64,000 bases of DNA. Source: Echria macrotheca. Lineage: Eukaryota > Ascomycota > Sordariomycetes > Sordariales > Schizotheciaceae. The stretch is taken from the NCBI GenBank assembly GCA_030411725.1, contig MU839839.1, forward strand, positions 1,300,472-1,364,471, read 5' to 3'. The notes beneath the pieces were generated by a model. It was not told where the DNA came from and did not search any database. It was given only the letters and a program-made list of their open reading frames with translations. The position numbers and the translations under genes were made by a program. This document shows positions 1 to 10,651 of this stretch, one piece after another. Every line of letters begins with the position of its first letter. Position 1 is the first letter of the stretch.

Positions 1-1000
1 CATGGGACGTGTCTGCGGTAGCCCCTCATCTCGGGCACTAATTGACGCGAGTAATAACAACAGTGGCTGACCGCTGGTCTTGCAGGACGACGATGAGCAT
101 CTGGCATAGCCGTATTCGTCGACTTTGGGAGGAGGAGGAGACGGCAAACAAGCCCCTGTCGAGGACCCCTGCACCCCCAAGCCTGGGCGCTTGTCTGCCC
201 CACCACGAACTGCTGTTCTCCGCATCCATCGCCTCCCACCTCACCTCACTGCCGTCCAGCAGATGGCCTTCTGCTGTCCTGACGAGCTGGCTCCGGCCCG
301 TGTCGGGGACGAGATGCCACCTGTCGCGGTCTGTTGGACATGGACGTCCGTCGGATAGCGACCCGGCCAGCTGGCAGGCCACGACAACAGCGGAAGTTCG
401 CTCGTCAGGGGCTGATTCACCTCTCGCGACTTGGAAGTGCTCGCCTCACCGCCTATCCGCTGGCTACGTGTCTGCCCCGGCCCTGCAGCTACAGACGTGC
501 AGCTGCAGCGTCTGCATCAGGCAAACAATGGGTCCGGATCTCTTGTTCACGTTACACTCGCTCGTGACTCCGCTCTGGCTGATAGCAGGCACGTCGGGTC
601 CAGTCGCGTGATGGGCCGTATCGATAGTATTGACCTTGGTCTGCTCTAATTACGACAGAATGCTACCATTCTTCTCCCCAGTGAGGCCATCCGAGCCCAA
701 CAACCCCGCTAGCCATAACCGCCACCAGCCCAAATCCAAGTGTAGCAACTCGTGGTCTACCGATACAAACGAAACCCCTCACGGTCGAAGACGGGCGGCG
801 GCGGTTGTGGAGCGCTTCCCGCTGTAGGCGCCCAGCCATAGGCCCGCTCCCGACACGGCCTCCTTGGGCAGAGACGAGGTAAACAAAGAGGGGAAATCCA
901 CAACACGTCATACCGTCCAGCCATCAACCCGCCGTCGCACATCCTATGAAACCGCCGTGTCGACGGATCCTCGCATGGCACCACGATGACAGGATGCGGG
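1..1000. other. Gene-free left edge
   Basis: No open frame here shows a recognisable domain, signal peptide or family motif on either strand. The several overlapping frames of 60-190 codons are low-complexity, Arg/Ser/Pro-rich products of GC-rich sequence. The stretch is probably the 3' flank of the dehydratase gene that ends at 1001 plus intergenic DNA. An exon of a gene lying outside the window cannot be excluded. Confidence 0.5.
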
Positions 1001-2149
1001 TCAGTGTGCATGCTCCCGCTCTGTCGGTCCGGGGCAACTTTCCGGATCTGCTGAAGATGTCGCCTGTGCCGGACACGACGTCTTGTCAGTGCTCGCCACA
1101 GATAACATCGCATCCCCCATCAGCTTCCGGTACGACTCCCTGGCCTTGGCGGCAAACTTGAACAAGTCGCCGCCGTACTTCTCCCCGGCGCGGCTGTCAA
1201 ACACCTCGATGCTCCACCAGCCGCGGTACCCCGTGGCCAGGACGGCCTCGACGAACTGCCGGATGGGGAGATATCCGCCGTCGTACGGGAGCGGCCGGTA
1301 GTCGTGGCTCCATCTTCCGCGGGGCCGGAGTCCCGTCTCAGGATCCGGGGCGGCGTCGAGCGGCGGCTGCATGGGGTATGCGTCGCTGATCTGCACAAAG
1401 AAGATCCGGTCGGCCGGCACCGTGCCGGCCAGGTCCTTTAAGCTCGTGGTGTACCGTTCCCAGCCCGCGGCGCGGCCGTCTTCCGTCGTCGGGTCGCCCC
1501 ACTCGCCGCCGGCCGTCTGGAAGGTGTCTAGACACAGGCCGACGTTGCTACGGTTTGTCCGCTGCACGATGTCCCACACGTCGCGCCAGCGCGGCGCCCG
1601 CGTCGCCCAGCACCAGTTCTCATAAGCCAGCCGGAACCCGTGCTCCGCGAGCATGTCGGCCAGCTCGGCGAGGTCGGCGGCCAGCATGTCTCTGTCGGCC
1701 GTCATGGCGTCGTCGGGCGTGTCCGACGAGCCGACCTGCAGCATCTTGGTGCCCGCCGCCTCCATGATGCGGATCCACCCGCGCGCCCGGGCGAATGCGT
1801 CCTCGCGGGCCGGAGAGTCGCGAGGGTGGCCCTCGAAGTTGCTGAAGGGCTGGAGCACGAGGATCTGGAGATTGTGGGACTCGCAGAGGTGGCGGACGAG
1901 GGTGGCGGCTTCGCAGAGGCTGGGGTAGTCGTCTTCGGCGATCTCGCGGCCGAAGTGCTGGTTTGCGTAGGATATGAGGTCGGGGAAGGAGAGCTCGATG
2001 CCGGTGAATTTGTTCTGCGTGATGGCTTCGATCTTTTGGTGGAGGGTGTGTTTCGGTGAGCCGATGGAGCACGAGGCGAAAGCGACGGGCATCTTGGAGA
2101 TGGCCTCGGATTCGGCTGCTCCTGGCTCTTTGGATTTTTTAATGTCCAT
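1001..2149 (-). CDS. 3-dehydroshikimate dehydratase-like TIM-barrel enzyme (QA-4 type)
   Basis: A single-exon protein of 382 residues in the sugar-phosphate isomerase/AP-endonuclease-2 superfamily. It is closest in layout to fungal 3-dehydroshikimate dehydratase (Neurospora qa-4, about 360 residues), which converts 3-dehydroshikimate to protocatechuate in quinate/shikimate breakdown. Visible family marks are an N-terminal SIG-KHTLHQKIEA barrel start, LQPFSNFEG, the metal-ligand strand AYENWCW, GLCLDTF, FVQISDA and SIEVFDSR. These supply the expected Glu/Asp/Gln/Glu ligand set. The start at 2149 has A at -3; a second in-frame ATG at residue 20 (MPVAFASCS) lines up better with the usual N-terminus, so the first 19 residues may not be translated. 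No quinate permease, dehydrogenase or regulator lies beside it, so it is not in an intact qa cluster here. Substrate assignment is by family resemblance only. Confidence 0.82.
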   Translation of the reverse strand: MDIKKSKEPGAAESEAISKMPVAFASCSIGSPKHTLHQKIEAITQNKFTGIELSFPDLISYANQHFGREIAEDDYPSLCEAATLVRHLCESHNLQILVLQPFSNFEGHPRDSPAREDAFARARGWIRIMEAAGTKMLQVGSSDTPDDAMTADRDMLAADLAELADMLAEHGFRLAYENWCWATRAPRWRDVWDIVQRTNRSNVGLCLDTFQTAGGEWGDPTTEDGRAAGWERYTTSLKDLAGTVPADRIFFVQISDAYPMQPPLDAAPDPETGLRPRGRWSHDYRPLPYDGGYLPIRQFVEAVLATGYRGWWSIEVFDSRAGEKYGGDLFKFAAKARESYRKLMGDAMLSVASTDKTSCPAQATSSADPESCPGPTEREHAH

Positions 2150-2685
2150 TTTGCGCTACTAAGATGCTATTGGGGATGAATGTCGTGCATTTGAGGTAAG
2201 AGGTCTATAAGATGGGAATAAGTACTTGTTCGTGGTCAAGGTCGATGATGTCACAATGGTCCACAGCACCTCTTGAGAACTTGAACCGTCTCAATGGAAA
2301 TTACCGGCCACTTTAGCGGGGACTAAGGGCCCTTGATTTGAATTGTGATTCATGAATTATTTGAAGGGATCTAAACTTTGGCGCGTTGTTCGGGCTACCT
2401 ATCCAGGCAACCACGAACTGAACTTTTATACATCTGATTCCGCTGCTGACTGGACACTCGGGACCTAATCAAGTACCGGATTTTCATCAGTTCATTCGTT
2501 GTATGTGACGGCCTCTCAAACGTTGACAAATGGTTTATATAGCTCTAGATTTGCTCGCTGATAATTGAGATCCTCCGTCTTCTCAGAATGTCTTCGTCCT
2601 GCCAAGAGCCCAGTCACTGCTCATATCAGATACCTAACTTGCCTACCCTAAAACGCCCAATGAATTCATCTACCTTGCTGTGAAA
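2150..2685. other. Intergenic stretch, 536 bp
   Basis: This lies between the start of the dehydratase gene and the 3' end of the VWA gene. It has lower GC than its neighbours and no supported frame. It presumably holds the dehydratase promoter and the 3' UTR of the VWA gene. Confidence 0.5.
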
Positions 2686-5052
2686 TCACCAAACCAACAG
2701 TGCAAACACAACCGCATACACCTGAGCCAACATGAACTCCTTCATGCCACGCTCCTGTACCGCCCCGCCAGTAACAACCACCGCCGTGCGACTTCCATTG
2801 CCAGCGGCACCAGTAACGGCCACGCCAGTGGTCAAAGATGGCGGAGCCGCCAGAGAAGACGCAACAGGCCCGGGGAGAAACCTCCCTGGGGCTCCTGGTG
2901 CCGGACGTTCCGGACGCGGAAGAGGTTGCTCCTCGGGGTCAAAAGGGTCATTATTGGCAGGGGGTTCAGGTTCAGCGGAAGAACCCGCCAGGCCAAGCGT
3001 GGTGTTGGTGGTGGTGGTCAATTGTCTTCCTTCCCCTTCCCCGGATGACAGCTGTCCGTTCTCGCCCACGCGGGGAGTGCTGCCTGATGTGGTGGTGACG
3101 GGGTAGTTCTCGCCGACACACTTTGCACAGGGGATGAGGGACTCGACGGACATGATTCGCGTGATGGTCGAGAGGCGGGTCTCGACGGCGACGCGGCCGT
3201 CTCTGGTGATGCTGACCAGGTCGGGGCAGGTTGTTGTCCATTTGAACTCCCTGGGACTTGTTAGAGTGTGCTTGCTGATGACGAAAAATCATCTGTCGAG
3301 GGCGTGGAGTTACACTGTCGTGACACTTTCTTCCTCGTATTCTGCTTGTTTGTTTCCGTCGTGATGGCAACTGGGCTTATTACACGGCAGCTCGATGATG
3401 GCCGTATGTTCGACGGTCACGGTGCCCCGGAGAGCACCCGCCGCCACGGCGGTTGCACTTTGCTGCGTGGCCGCCGTGGCTCCGGCAACAGAGCCAAGCG
3501 CTGATGAGAGGGCAGAGTTTGATACAACAGTCGCCGCGGCCGTTGAGACGGCGACAACGCTGCCCTCGGAAGCGCTGACGGCAACACCAGTGTTGGTGGC
3601 ACTCGCAGAGTTGGAGGCAAAATCGGACGCAGAGTTGGAAGCAGAGTTCGACGCGGCATTGGACACGGCGGACGCCGAGTTCGAGTTGACAGGTGCACCA
3701 ACTGAACTTGAAGGTGTCCCGGCAACGGAGGATATGGAAGCCTGGTTCTCGCAAGAGCCCGAGCCTGCAACGCCCGTGATCAGCCGCGGGTACACCCTGA
3801 CGACGACATTTCCTGCACTGTCCCGGGCGCGGATGTAGACCATGAACGGGTCGGTCGGAATCAGCAAGTCGGCCGCATATAGACCGCTCGTCAGAACCAT
3901 GGGGATAGTGCTGATGAGATCGCCGTTGGCCTTGCGCAGCTCAAAAACCACGTCGGTCACGGCACCCTCGAGTGTGGCCTCGGCCCGGTAGAGACAGCCA
4001 ATAACAGGAGCGGCGGTGATCAGCTCCTCTGCTGTTGAACCGACCAGGGTCTGGAATAGACCGAACGAAGAAATGCGGACAGCTGTCACGCCAGAGATTG
4101 AAACGGAGCAGGCGTCGCAGTCAGCCACGGACACAGTCCAGATACCCGGGGTTGGGTTCGCAATGGCGTCGATGACCCCCCTGGTGAGAGCTATGCTCTG
4201 GGTGTTGGCATCATTCGTAGGTCCGGTAACTGTCACCGCGCTGCCGCCGTCAACGGACACCACCAGCGAAGTAGTCCCCAAGTCCACCGAGAACCTGACC
4301 GTGGCAGCAAACGGATCGCGCTTCGCAAGACTGCGCACGCGACGTCCGTCGACCACCCGACCACCAGTGAGATCAACAGTCGGCACAGTCGAATCAGGAA
4401 AAACTCGGATAATCTCCTCCCTCCCAGCGACGGTGAGGAAATTGATCAACTCCGTGACGGGCCCAGCATCAGCCAGCTGCAGGTCATTCAAAACCTGCCC
4501 GCCGGTGGCGCGCGCAATCTGGTCGTACACAGGCTCGCCGGTCCCGCAGATGTTGTCGAACAAGAGGAAGAAGACGCGGACGTTGGTCTGGACGGCCGCC
4601 GAGATGACCGCGTCGACGATCGAGGCGTCCTTGGCGCTAGCATCCGTGACGACGAACAGGTTGCCACCATCACGGTCTGGAAGGCTTTGCAGGGCGGAGA
4701 GGATGCCAGTCAAGCTCATCTCGGGGCAGTCGCCACCGCCGCCAAAGGAGAGAACGTCAAGGGCGGCACCAAAGTCGAGATAGCTTGACGTGTTGGTAAT
4801 TGGGCCGGTGCGCGGATCATTAAAAGGAGACAGGAGGAAGGATGATGGCTCATCGGGGGTTCCGAGCTTGGTGTTGAGGATGCGCTTGAGCTCGGGAAGC
4901 ATGGCGCCGACATAGCCGCCCATGCTCCCGGTCGTGTCAACGGCGAGGGCGAGACGTGGCGATGCCACATCGCGGGTGGTAAGATGGGAACCGAATGAAT
5001 GTGCTGTAGAGAGCGAACTCAGGGCCAGAAGGCCCAGTGCTGTGGAAATCAT
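2686..5052 (-). CDS. Secreted, probably GPI-anchored von Willebrand factor A-domain protein
   Basis: Two exons are inferred, 5052-3316 and 3246-2686. They are joined by a 69-nt intron (donor GTGTAA, branch-like CTCTAAC, acceptor GGGAG) and give 765 residues. The start at 5052 was chosen because it opens directly with a signal peptide (MISTALGLLALSSLSTAHS); a longer frame begins at 5124. A VWA domain occupies roughly residues 30-220, with the metal-site motif VDTTGSMGG and the VVTDAS strand. It is followed by beta-sandwich-like sequence, then long Ser/Ala- and Thr/Pro-rich stalks. Exon 2 begins FKWTTTCPDL, has a CAKC pair, and ends in a short hydrophobic tail (MLAQVYAVVFALLVW) typical of a GPI-attachment signal. 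A cell-wall or surface adhesion role is inferred from architecture. Without the intron the first exon would stop at 3310 and lose the anchor. Confidence is high for the VWA domain and moderate for the exon join. Confidence 0.78.
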
Positions 5053-5091
5053 ATTGAGAGAAGGACTGACGATAGTTGGACGTGTGGTTGC

Positions 5092-5100
5092 TACCCCTGA
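5092..5100 (-). promoter_or_regulatory. TCAGGGGTA motif, 40 bp upstream of the VWA gene
   Basis: This is one of four exact copies of the 9-mer TCAGGGGTA (minus strand) in the window, all 5' of minus-strand genes. It contains AGGGG, the core of a stress-response element. Function is inferred only from position and recurrence. Confidence 0.3.
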
Positions 5101-5282
5101 GACTGCCTCTTGAGCATTCTGCAAGACGGCATGTTATACTCTGTCGCGATGCGCGCAATCACGATCGAACCAAGGGATACTGGAGTTTTTTTGGACACAT
5201 GACGAGTTGGAATGGGTAGAGTGGAACAGTCTTGGTGAGGATTGTCAACATTTTTTGCGACTCGCTATTAGTCGCGAACTTT

Positions 5283-5291
5283 TACCCCTGA
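5283..5291 (-). promoter_or_regulatory. TCAGGGGTA motif, 231 bp upstream of the VWA gene
   Basis: Second copy of the same 9-mer in the VWA promoter region, about 190 bp from the first. The AGGGG core resembles a stress-response element. Confidence 0.3.
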
Positions 5292-5395
5292 AACATCCGC
5301 ACACATGCCTGAGCAAGACAACCAACTTTTAAAAAGAGACTCAAAGAATATTTACATGAATCAGACCAACCCCTCGACTTTTTTCCCCTCCCAGA

Positions 5396-6052
5396 TCACG
5401 CGCAAAACTGCATGGTGCAGTACCCCCCCGGCGGCGTGCAAATTCCACAACTATCATTGCAGCAGACCTCGCCGGCATAGCAAGTCTTGGGCCCGCACTT
5501 CTTCCCCGTCGGCGCGCAGTACTGCTTGGTGCACCCCTTCCCCGGCGCGACACAGATACCGCAGCTCTCGTTGCAGCATTCCAGCCCGGCCGCGCACACG
5601 CTGGGCCCGCACCGCGTCTTGATGTTGTCGACGGGCGGCGTGGACGTCGGGAGCGGATGGGGCGGGACACGCGTCGGTGTCGGCTTCGGCTTGGGCTTCT
5701 GCTCCTCCTCCTCCTCCTCTGTGACACAGGCCTGCTGGGTGCACATCATGCCGGGCGGCACGCAGGTACCGCACGATGCGTTGCAGCACGTCAGGCCGGC
5801 GGCACACACCACCCTCGCACCGCACTTCTCCCCCTGCTCGAGAGCAGCATCGGGCACACACCTGGCCCGCCGCTCGACCACCTTGCAGACGGTGCCCGCG
5901 GCGCACCGCACGGTGGCGCATGGCGTGATGGTGGACGACTCGGCCTCGACGGCGGCGGTAAGGGGGCTGGTGTTGACGTCAATGGGGTTGGCCACGACGG
6001 ATAGTGTCATCATGGCGAGCACGAGCGCCCGAGCCGAGAAGCGTGCGACCAT
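5396..6052 (-). CDS. Secreted protein with three cysteine-rich repeats
   Basis: A single-exon protein of 218 residues. A signal peptide (about residues 1-21, MVARFSARALVLAMMTLSVVA) is followed by a CATVRCAAGTVC unit. Three copies of a 25-35-residue module then follow, of the form CG..C.AG..CCN.SCG.C..PG..CT.Q.C, near residues 75-109, 146-180 and 182-217. An acidic run of Glu and a Lys-Pro/Thr-Pro linker separate module 1 from modules 2 and 3. All modules keep the CC pair and the CNxSCGxC core, which suggests a small disulfide-knotted fold. The architecture is known in secreted fungal proteins but the biochemical function is not established. A start 385 bp downstream of a TCAGGGGTA element suggests a shared regulator with the VWA gene next door. 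Not an enzyme by any motif I can see. Confidence 0.8.
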   Translation of the reverse strand: MVARFSARALVLAMMTLSVVANPIDVNTSPLTAAVEAESSTITPCATVRCAAGTVCKVVERRARCVPDAALEQGEKCGARVVCAAGLTCCNASCGTCVPPGMMCTQQACVTEEEEEEQKPKPKPTPTRVPPHPLPTSTPPVDNIKTRCGPSVCAAGLECCNESCGICVAPGKGCTKQYCAPTGKKCGPKTCYAGEVCCNDSCGICTPPGGYCTMQFCA

Positions 6053-6432
6053 GGTGTGTGTTGTTCAGTTGTTGGTCTGGCCGTTTTTCGAGAAATTTCG
6101 GATGATGAAAGTGTTCGAGGTTAAAGTTGGAGACCGTTGCGGAATTACAGCATTGTGCTAGGATCGGCCGGCGAGAAGGTAGGGGACCGCGGGGCTAACT
6201 TATATAGTTTGTGAGCGCTGGAGTCGCTGGTGGTGGCTTGTTGTGTACCAGGTAATTAAACTTTCGAGCTCGGGTCTCGCCAGGCCCAGTCTTGCAACGA
6301 CGGCGAATGGCATAACGCTGTCATGAGCTCGGTGGGGTCACTGGTGGGAGTGTGTTACCTTTCAGGCTTTTTTTTTTCTTTCCCTTTCTTTTTTGCTCGT
6401 GACGTTGATATTGCTTTCAGCCCCAGTTCTAC

Positions 6433-6441
6433 TACCCCTGA
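6433..6441 (-). promoter_or_regulatory. TCAGGGGTA motif upstream of the cysteine-rich protein gene
   Basis: Third copy of the 9-mer, 381 bp 5' of the cysteine-rich repeat protein start. It lies in an intergenic area with pyrimidine tracts (6368-6395) typical of fungal promoters. Confidence 0.3.
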
Positions 6442-9400
6442 ACATTTCCCGGATGGTATCCTATACGGACCGTCGTGACGCTGCATATCATGGAAGATGC
6501 AAGGAATAAAGGAACAAGAAACAAAAAGTGGTCCATCTGTTCAGATCTGGGGTATGTTCAGGGCCAAGCTCATATCATCCGGCAGGCTATTTAGCAGCGT
6601 CCCAACGACCAGGACCCAAACGAGTATATGCCCAGAAAAAGACGTCAGGTTATCCTCCGATCCCTCTTTTGATTTATTTTCTCTGCTCTTAAAAAAAATC
6701 TAAATTTAGAACCCACGAGAGAGGCCACATGGAGGGCTGCTGGTCAACAACCCGCACGTCGTCTGCCGTGATGTTGCTCCCGGTGACGTCGATATATGCT
6801 GTGACCGCCAAGTCCGTGTAGCGTGCCATGAGTGGCTATTATCCTCATTACTTCATGAAGTTGGGTATGTTTTGAGTGGATGGAAGCAAAGGTATGTCCG
6901 ATGCGGCTGATAGTAGTCCGCCCACTGACGCTGGGAAGGCAAACTGACCTAGATGCATGTGTTATCTGCAGAGCCGTTGGCCGTCTGGCTGGTTTGGTCA
7001 TTGTGTGTTTCTGGTATCCAATTGGTCCAAGAACTCAAAGGCTGTGACGGCGATGGCGGAGCGGATGATGAACGCCGAGCTTACTTTTCCAAGTTGCACA
7101 GGCAAGAAATTTTCAGCGCCCAGAAAAGAGATTCTTGCGCGGCCCTCCAAACTTGGCAATATCGCACACATATCCGACCTGGCGGACCCACGCGTTGAAC
7201 CTGTGGCTTCGAAGATCTTTGAACGTGGCAAGATATTCATCCGGATTGGGTTGCAGTTGATACCTCAATTTTCTCGACAGTAGACTCGTGGCGTGATCTG
7301 TTCGGACGTTGATTTTTTTCTGAGCGTTCTACTCTGTTCGAAACATCTGGTCGAAACCGCACGGGGAAATGTTGGCCCGGATTATCTAGATCATCTATCT
7401 GGTCAGCTGGTTGACACTGAGCAGAATGGTGCTTTATCTCCGATGATAATTCTCCGACTCCCGAAACATCGCGAATCAACGTTGCTCTGAACCAGAATTG
7501 TCGCTTATTTCCCCCGGTTCTAGCCGCGCTTGTTGTTCACATGAACCCAGGGAAGCGAAAAATCACCAACCTTGACGACATCACTGACGACCATCTTGAC
7601 GAAAACCTCGATCACAACCTTGACGATCCCGATCTGTGTCCAAAAGTCAGTAAACACATTACCATACACCACGTTCCAGGAATGACAGTATGCTGTCCAA
7701 CTCCCAGTGAGATGATGTCCATGATATAACCGAGTGCTTGCTCGGTAGGTTTTCCTCCGGTCGTGTACCTCGGTCATTGCACGTGGACAGTGGTAGGGCC
7801 AGCCGGGTCCTCGGAAACGAGGACTCGGGCATCTTATCAACCAATTCCCAACAGTATCGGCCGGCATTGAGACCTCGGCACCAATATCCTATCGGCTGCT
7901 TACTCTTTCCCTTTTCAGAAAACAAACCCCAAGTGACACGGCTGTCATCCCGCCTGAGACATCTCGATTCTCTCGGTGATATGTCGAGCCAAGCATTCTT
8001 GCCACAACACAAAGATCAAAAATCTCCGACACGGTTGAAATCTACGCTCGTCCATGATAAAATTTTTCAATCTTCCGCCGCCGCACCACCATCTACATGT
8101 CCGAGTTCGGACCTAGGGGCTCGAATCCACCAGGCCTGAGACTGCTTGCGTGTGCTTGGTTCCAGTTTGATGTTTAGTCCAGACCACCTGAGACACTATC
8201 TACGACGTCGAAACGCCAAGGTGCCACCGGGCCCTTGGAGTTCTCACGACAGCCCCAGCAATGCCTCGGCCGGGACGGTAGCCGATAGGACCGTCATAGG
8301 AACAGAGGCATCGCCACCCAGCTGGTCGGGTGGTCTTTGTCGATCCCTCGCGCCTCGCCCTGTCCATTTTGACAACATGGTAGGACCAACATAGCTTTGG
8401 AACCCTGATTATCTATTTCGAGGTAGGAACCCAAAGATGAACACAAGAAACAAGGCATTATCTTGGCCTCGAAGATCTCGTGATGGCGTCAACGACCAAT
8501 CCCGGGCCGCAGTCTGGAACCAACAATCGATCCTCGCTTACTCGGAGATATTACCCATATTTCTAGGTTCCCTCCCTCCGGGACATAAACAAGCAATATC
8601 ACAAAGTAGCGATGGTTTCAATAGTACCCAATATTCGACATTTGTTCCCCCTTTCCTTTCCTTTCAGCAACTCCTTGTCAGTAGCACCCCCTCCGACCCC
8701 GTCGGGTCTATTCCCCGCAAAATCCGCCGCGGGAACGGACCCGACATCTGGCAACGGGAGCTCTCCCGGTTGCGAGCAAAGTACTCGGGCTACCCGTCCG
8801 GTGGTTGTTGATAACCAACAATACCAGGTAGACCAGCGTGGGTCGGCAACCTGTCAACGATCTCGGTATACCCTTGCACAGAGCCTCCGGATCGCTGTTC
8901 CCATCCCACGTTTACAAACGGGGGACAAGGGACAACGGGGGCAAGGTAACCGCGCCGTGTTGTGTATCACGTCTTGCACACGTCCCAACAACCCGCTCTC
9001 CTCCATGAGGTCAAGGGTGGGTGGGGAGAAGGTGAAAAAAACGTAAGAGGGGAAACATGCAAACAACAAACTGGACGACCGACACGGGAAGAGGTCGGCC
9101 AATGGGAACCTCACTATCGCGTCCTGTAACACATCGGCTTGCCGTCGCGAACGAGCATGGGTAACAACACTGACAGACTGCTATTGTCTGAAAGACCCCG
9201 CAAGCTTTGAAAGGAAATAGATCGAGAGAAGAAACAACAATTTTCCGATCATCGAGATGCATCGCGGGTCAAAGTAAACACAGGACGAGCCGCGTATATG
9301 TCTCGCTTTAAACGACCATTCGCCCACCGACGTCCTGAATATCCGGTTTTTTTATTCCCGAGACCACTTTGTTTTCCTCTCCCATCGCTAACCCTAGCCG

Positions 9401-9523
9401 TCTTGAGCTGGCAGTTTTCTCATTGGGGGAGAGAATCTCCTGGTTTCACGCACGTGCTACCTGTGTTTCTTTATTCGTGTTATGGGAGAACAGGAAGCGG
9501 AGAAAATAGGTAAGAGAAGGAGA

Positions 9524-9538
9524 GGGGGGGGGGGGGGG
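9524..9538 (+). repeat. G15 homopolymer run
   Basis: A run of 15 consecutive G residues in a purine-rich context (AGAAGGAGAG before it). It is directly visible. It could form a G-quadruplex and is a likely slippage or assembly-error site. Confidence 0.9.
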
Positions 9539-10651
9539 CAGGGAATGCGGGATACCAAAAGAGAGAAACGAACGGGAGGCGAAAAGATTGAGACAGATGG
9601 AATCGGAATCGCTTGTAAGTTTGGGTAGGTAACAGCGCACAAACGCGCAGAGAGAGAACTACTGACTGTCTCGTAGCGAGGGTAATAATGGTTGACGTAG
9701 GTACCCCGACGAACTCATTTTCAAGGGAGGTCATTTCTTCCACAAGGTTTGGTGGCCCTAATGATGGAACACTGCAATGCTGGAGAGGGTCATGAATAAG
9801 TAATCTCAAAAAAATAGAAGAATGCAAAATTTTCAAAACCGTAGCTCACAGCAATCATGATACAAACAGGGGAGGGGGGGATGTAACAAGACACAAGCGG
9901 AGAAGGACGGCATCACGGAAACAGTTTCCTGGGCGTTTAAGCCCCCTTTGAGAGCGGATAAATCATACAGCAATAGAATAGAGAAAAAAAGTGCCAGGGA
10001 GGGAGCGAAAGGGCCTGGTCTGTCCCCCCACACTAGCAGTCTCCCCAACCTCGTTGCATCACCCCAGGGGAAACATCGACATGGCGGAACAAGACCGAGG
10101 AACAGCAGTAAGACCTGATGAACCGGAGACATCCCTCGACTGGGCTACCGCGGTAGGGCAGGTGTCTATCGGTAACGAACCTACGGAGCCGGGTTTGTTC
10201 GGTCATTGAATGGTTCAACGAAGACGTGCACGTCGATCACCGTTTCCTTTCCTCTCTGGTCAACCCTCGATCGATTAGCTCATCCACACAGCCAAGCCGA
10301 AAAGAAGTTTTTTTTTTGCTCTCCTTATTAAAGAGAGGCAGACGCGGGGATGGTCTGATTTCCCCCAGTCGGCGATGCTAGAGGATCCTTTTCGTCATTG
10401 TAATCACTACAAGACACGCAGCATTCCTCGGCGAGTTACCTCTTCACTTACACGCACCGTTCGGCTCCTTGGCACCCTCCCCTCTACATTGCGTCACATT
10501 CTATTCCCCTATTCAAACTTGGTCACTTGGACATCATCCTGCCGGTCGGGTTCTTGTTCCATATTTTTTCTCGGACAGGTATATTCGGGCCTCCTGCCGG
10601 CTCGGTCGTGGGAGTTTTGCCCCGGCTAACTCTCTACCTCCACACACAAAC

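Larger units (their letters stand above)
6053..10651. other. Long gene-poor stretch, 4.6 kb
   Basis: No frame here shows a domain, signal peptide or convincing intron structure. The longest frames (about 115-145 codons near 7520-9260 and 9480-9840) read as Ser/Arg/Pro-rich noise. The section nearest the MFS gene (about 9300-10650) is rich in pyrimidine tracts and probably forms its promoter and 5' leader. A Leu/Asp-rich short frame at 7541-7729 has a repeated TTGACGA word but no recognisable protein. Confidence 0.45.

Noticed and set aside
42..611. Open frame of 189 codons on the plus strand at the left edge
   Set aside because: It overlaps several equally long frames on both strands, has Arg/Ser/Pro/Cys-rich noise composition, no domain and no signal peptide.
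1640..2059. Long Val/Glu/Gly-rich plus-strand frame of 139 codons
   Set aside because: It is the antisense shadow of the 3-dehydroshikimate dehydratase-like gene.
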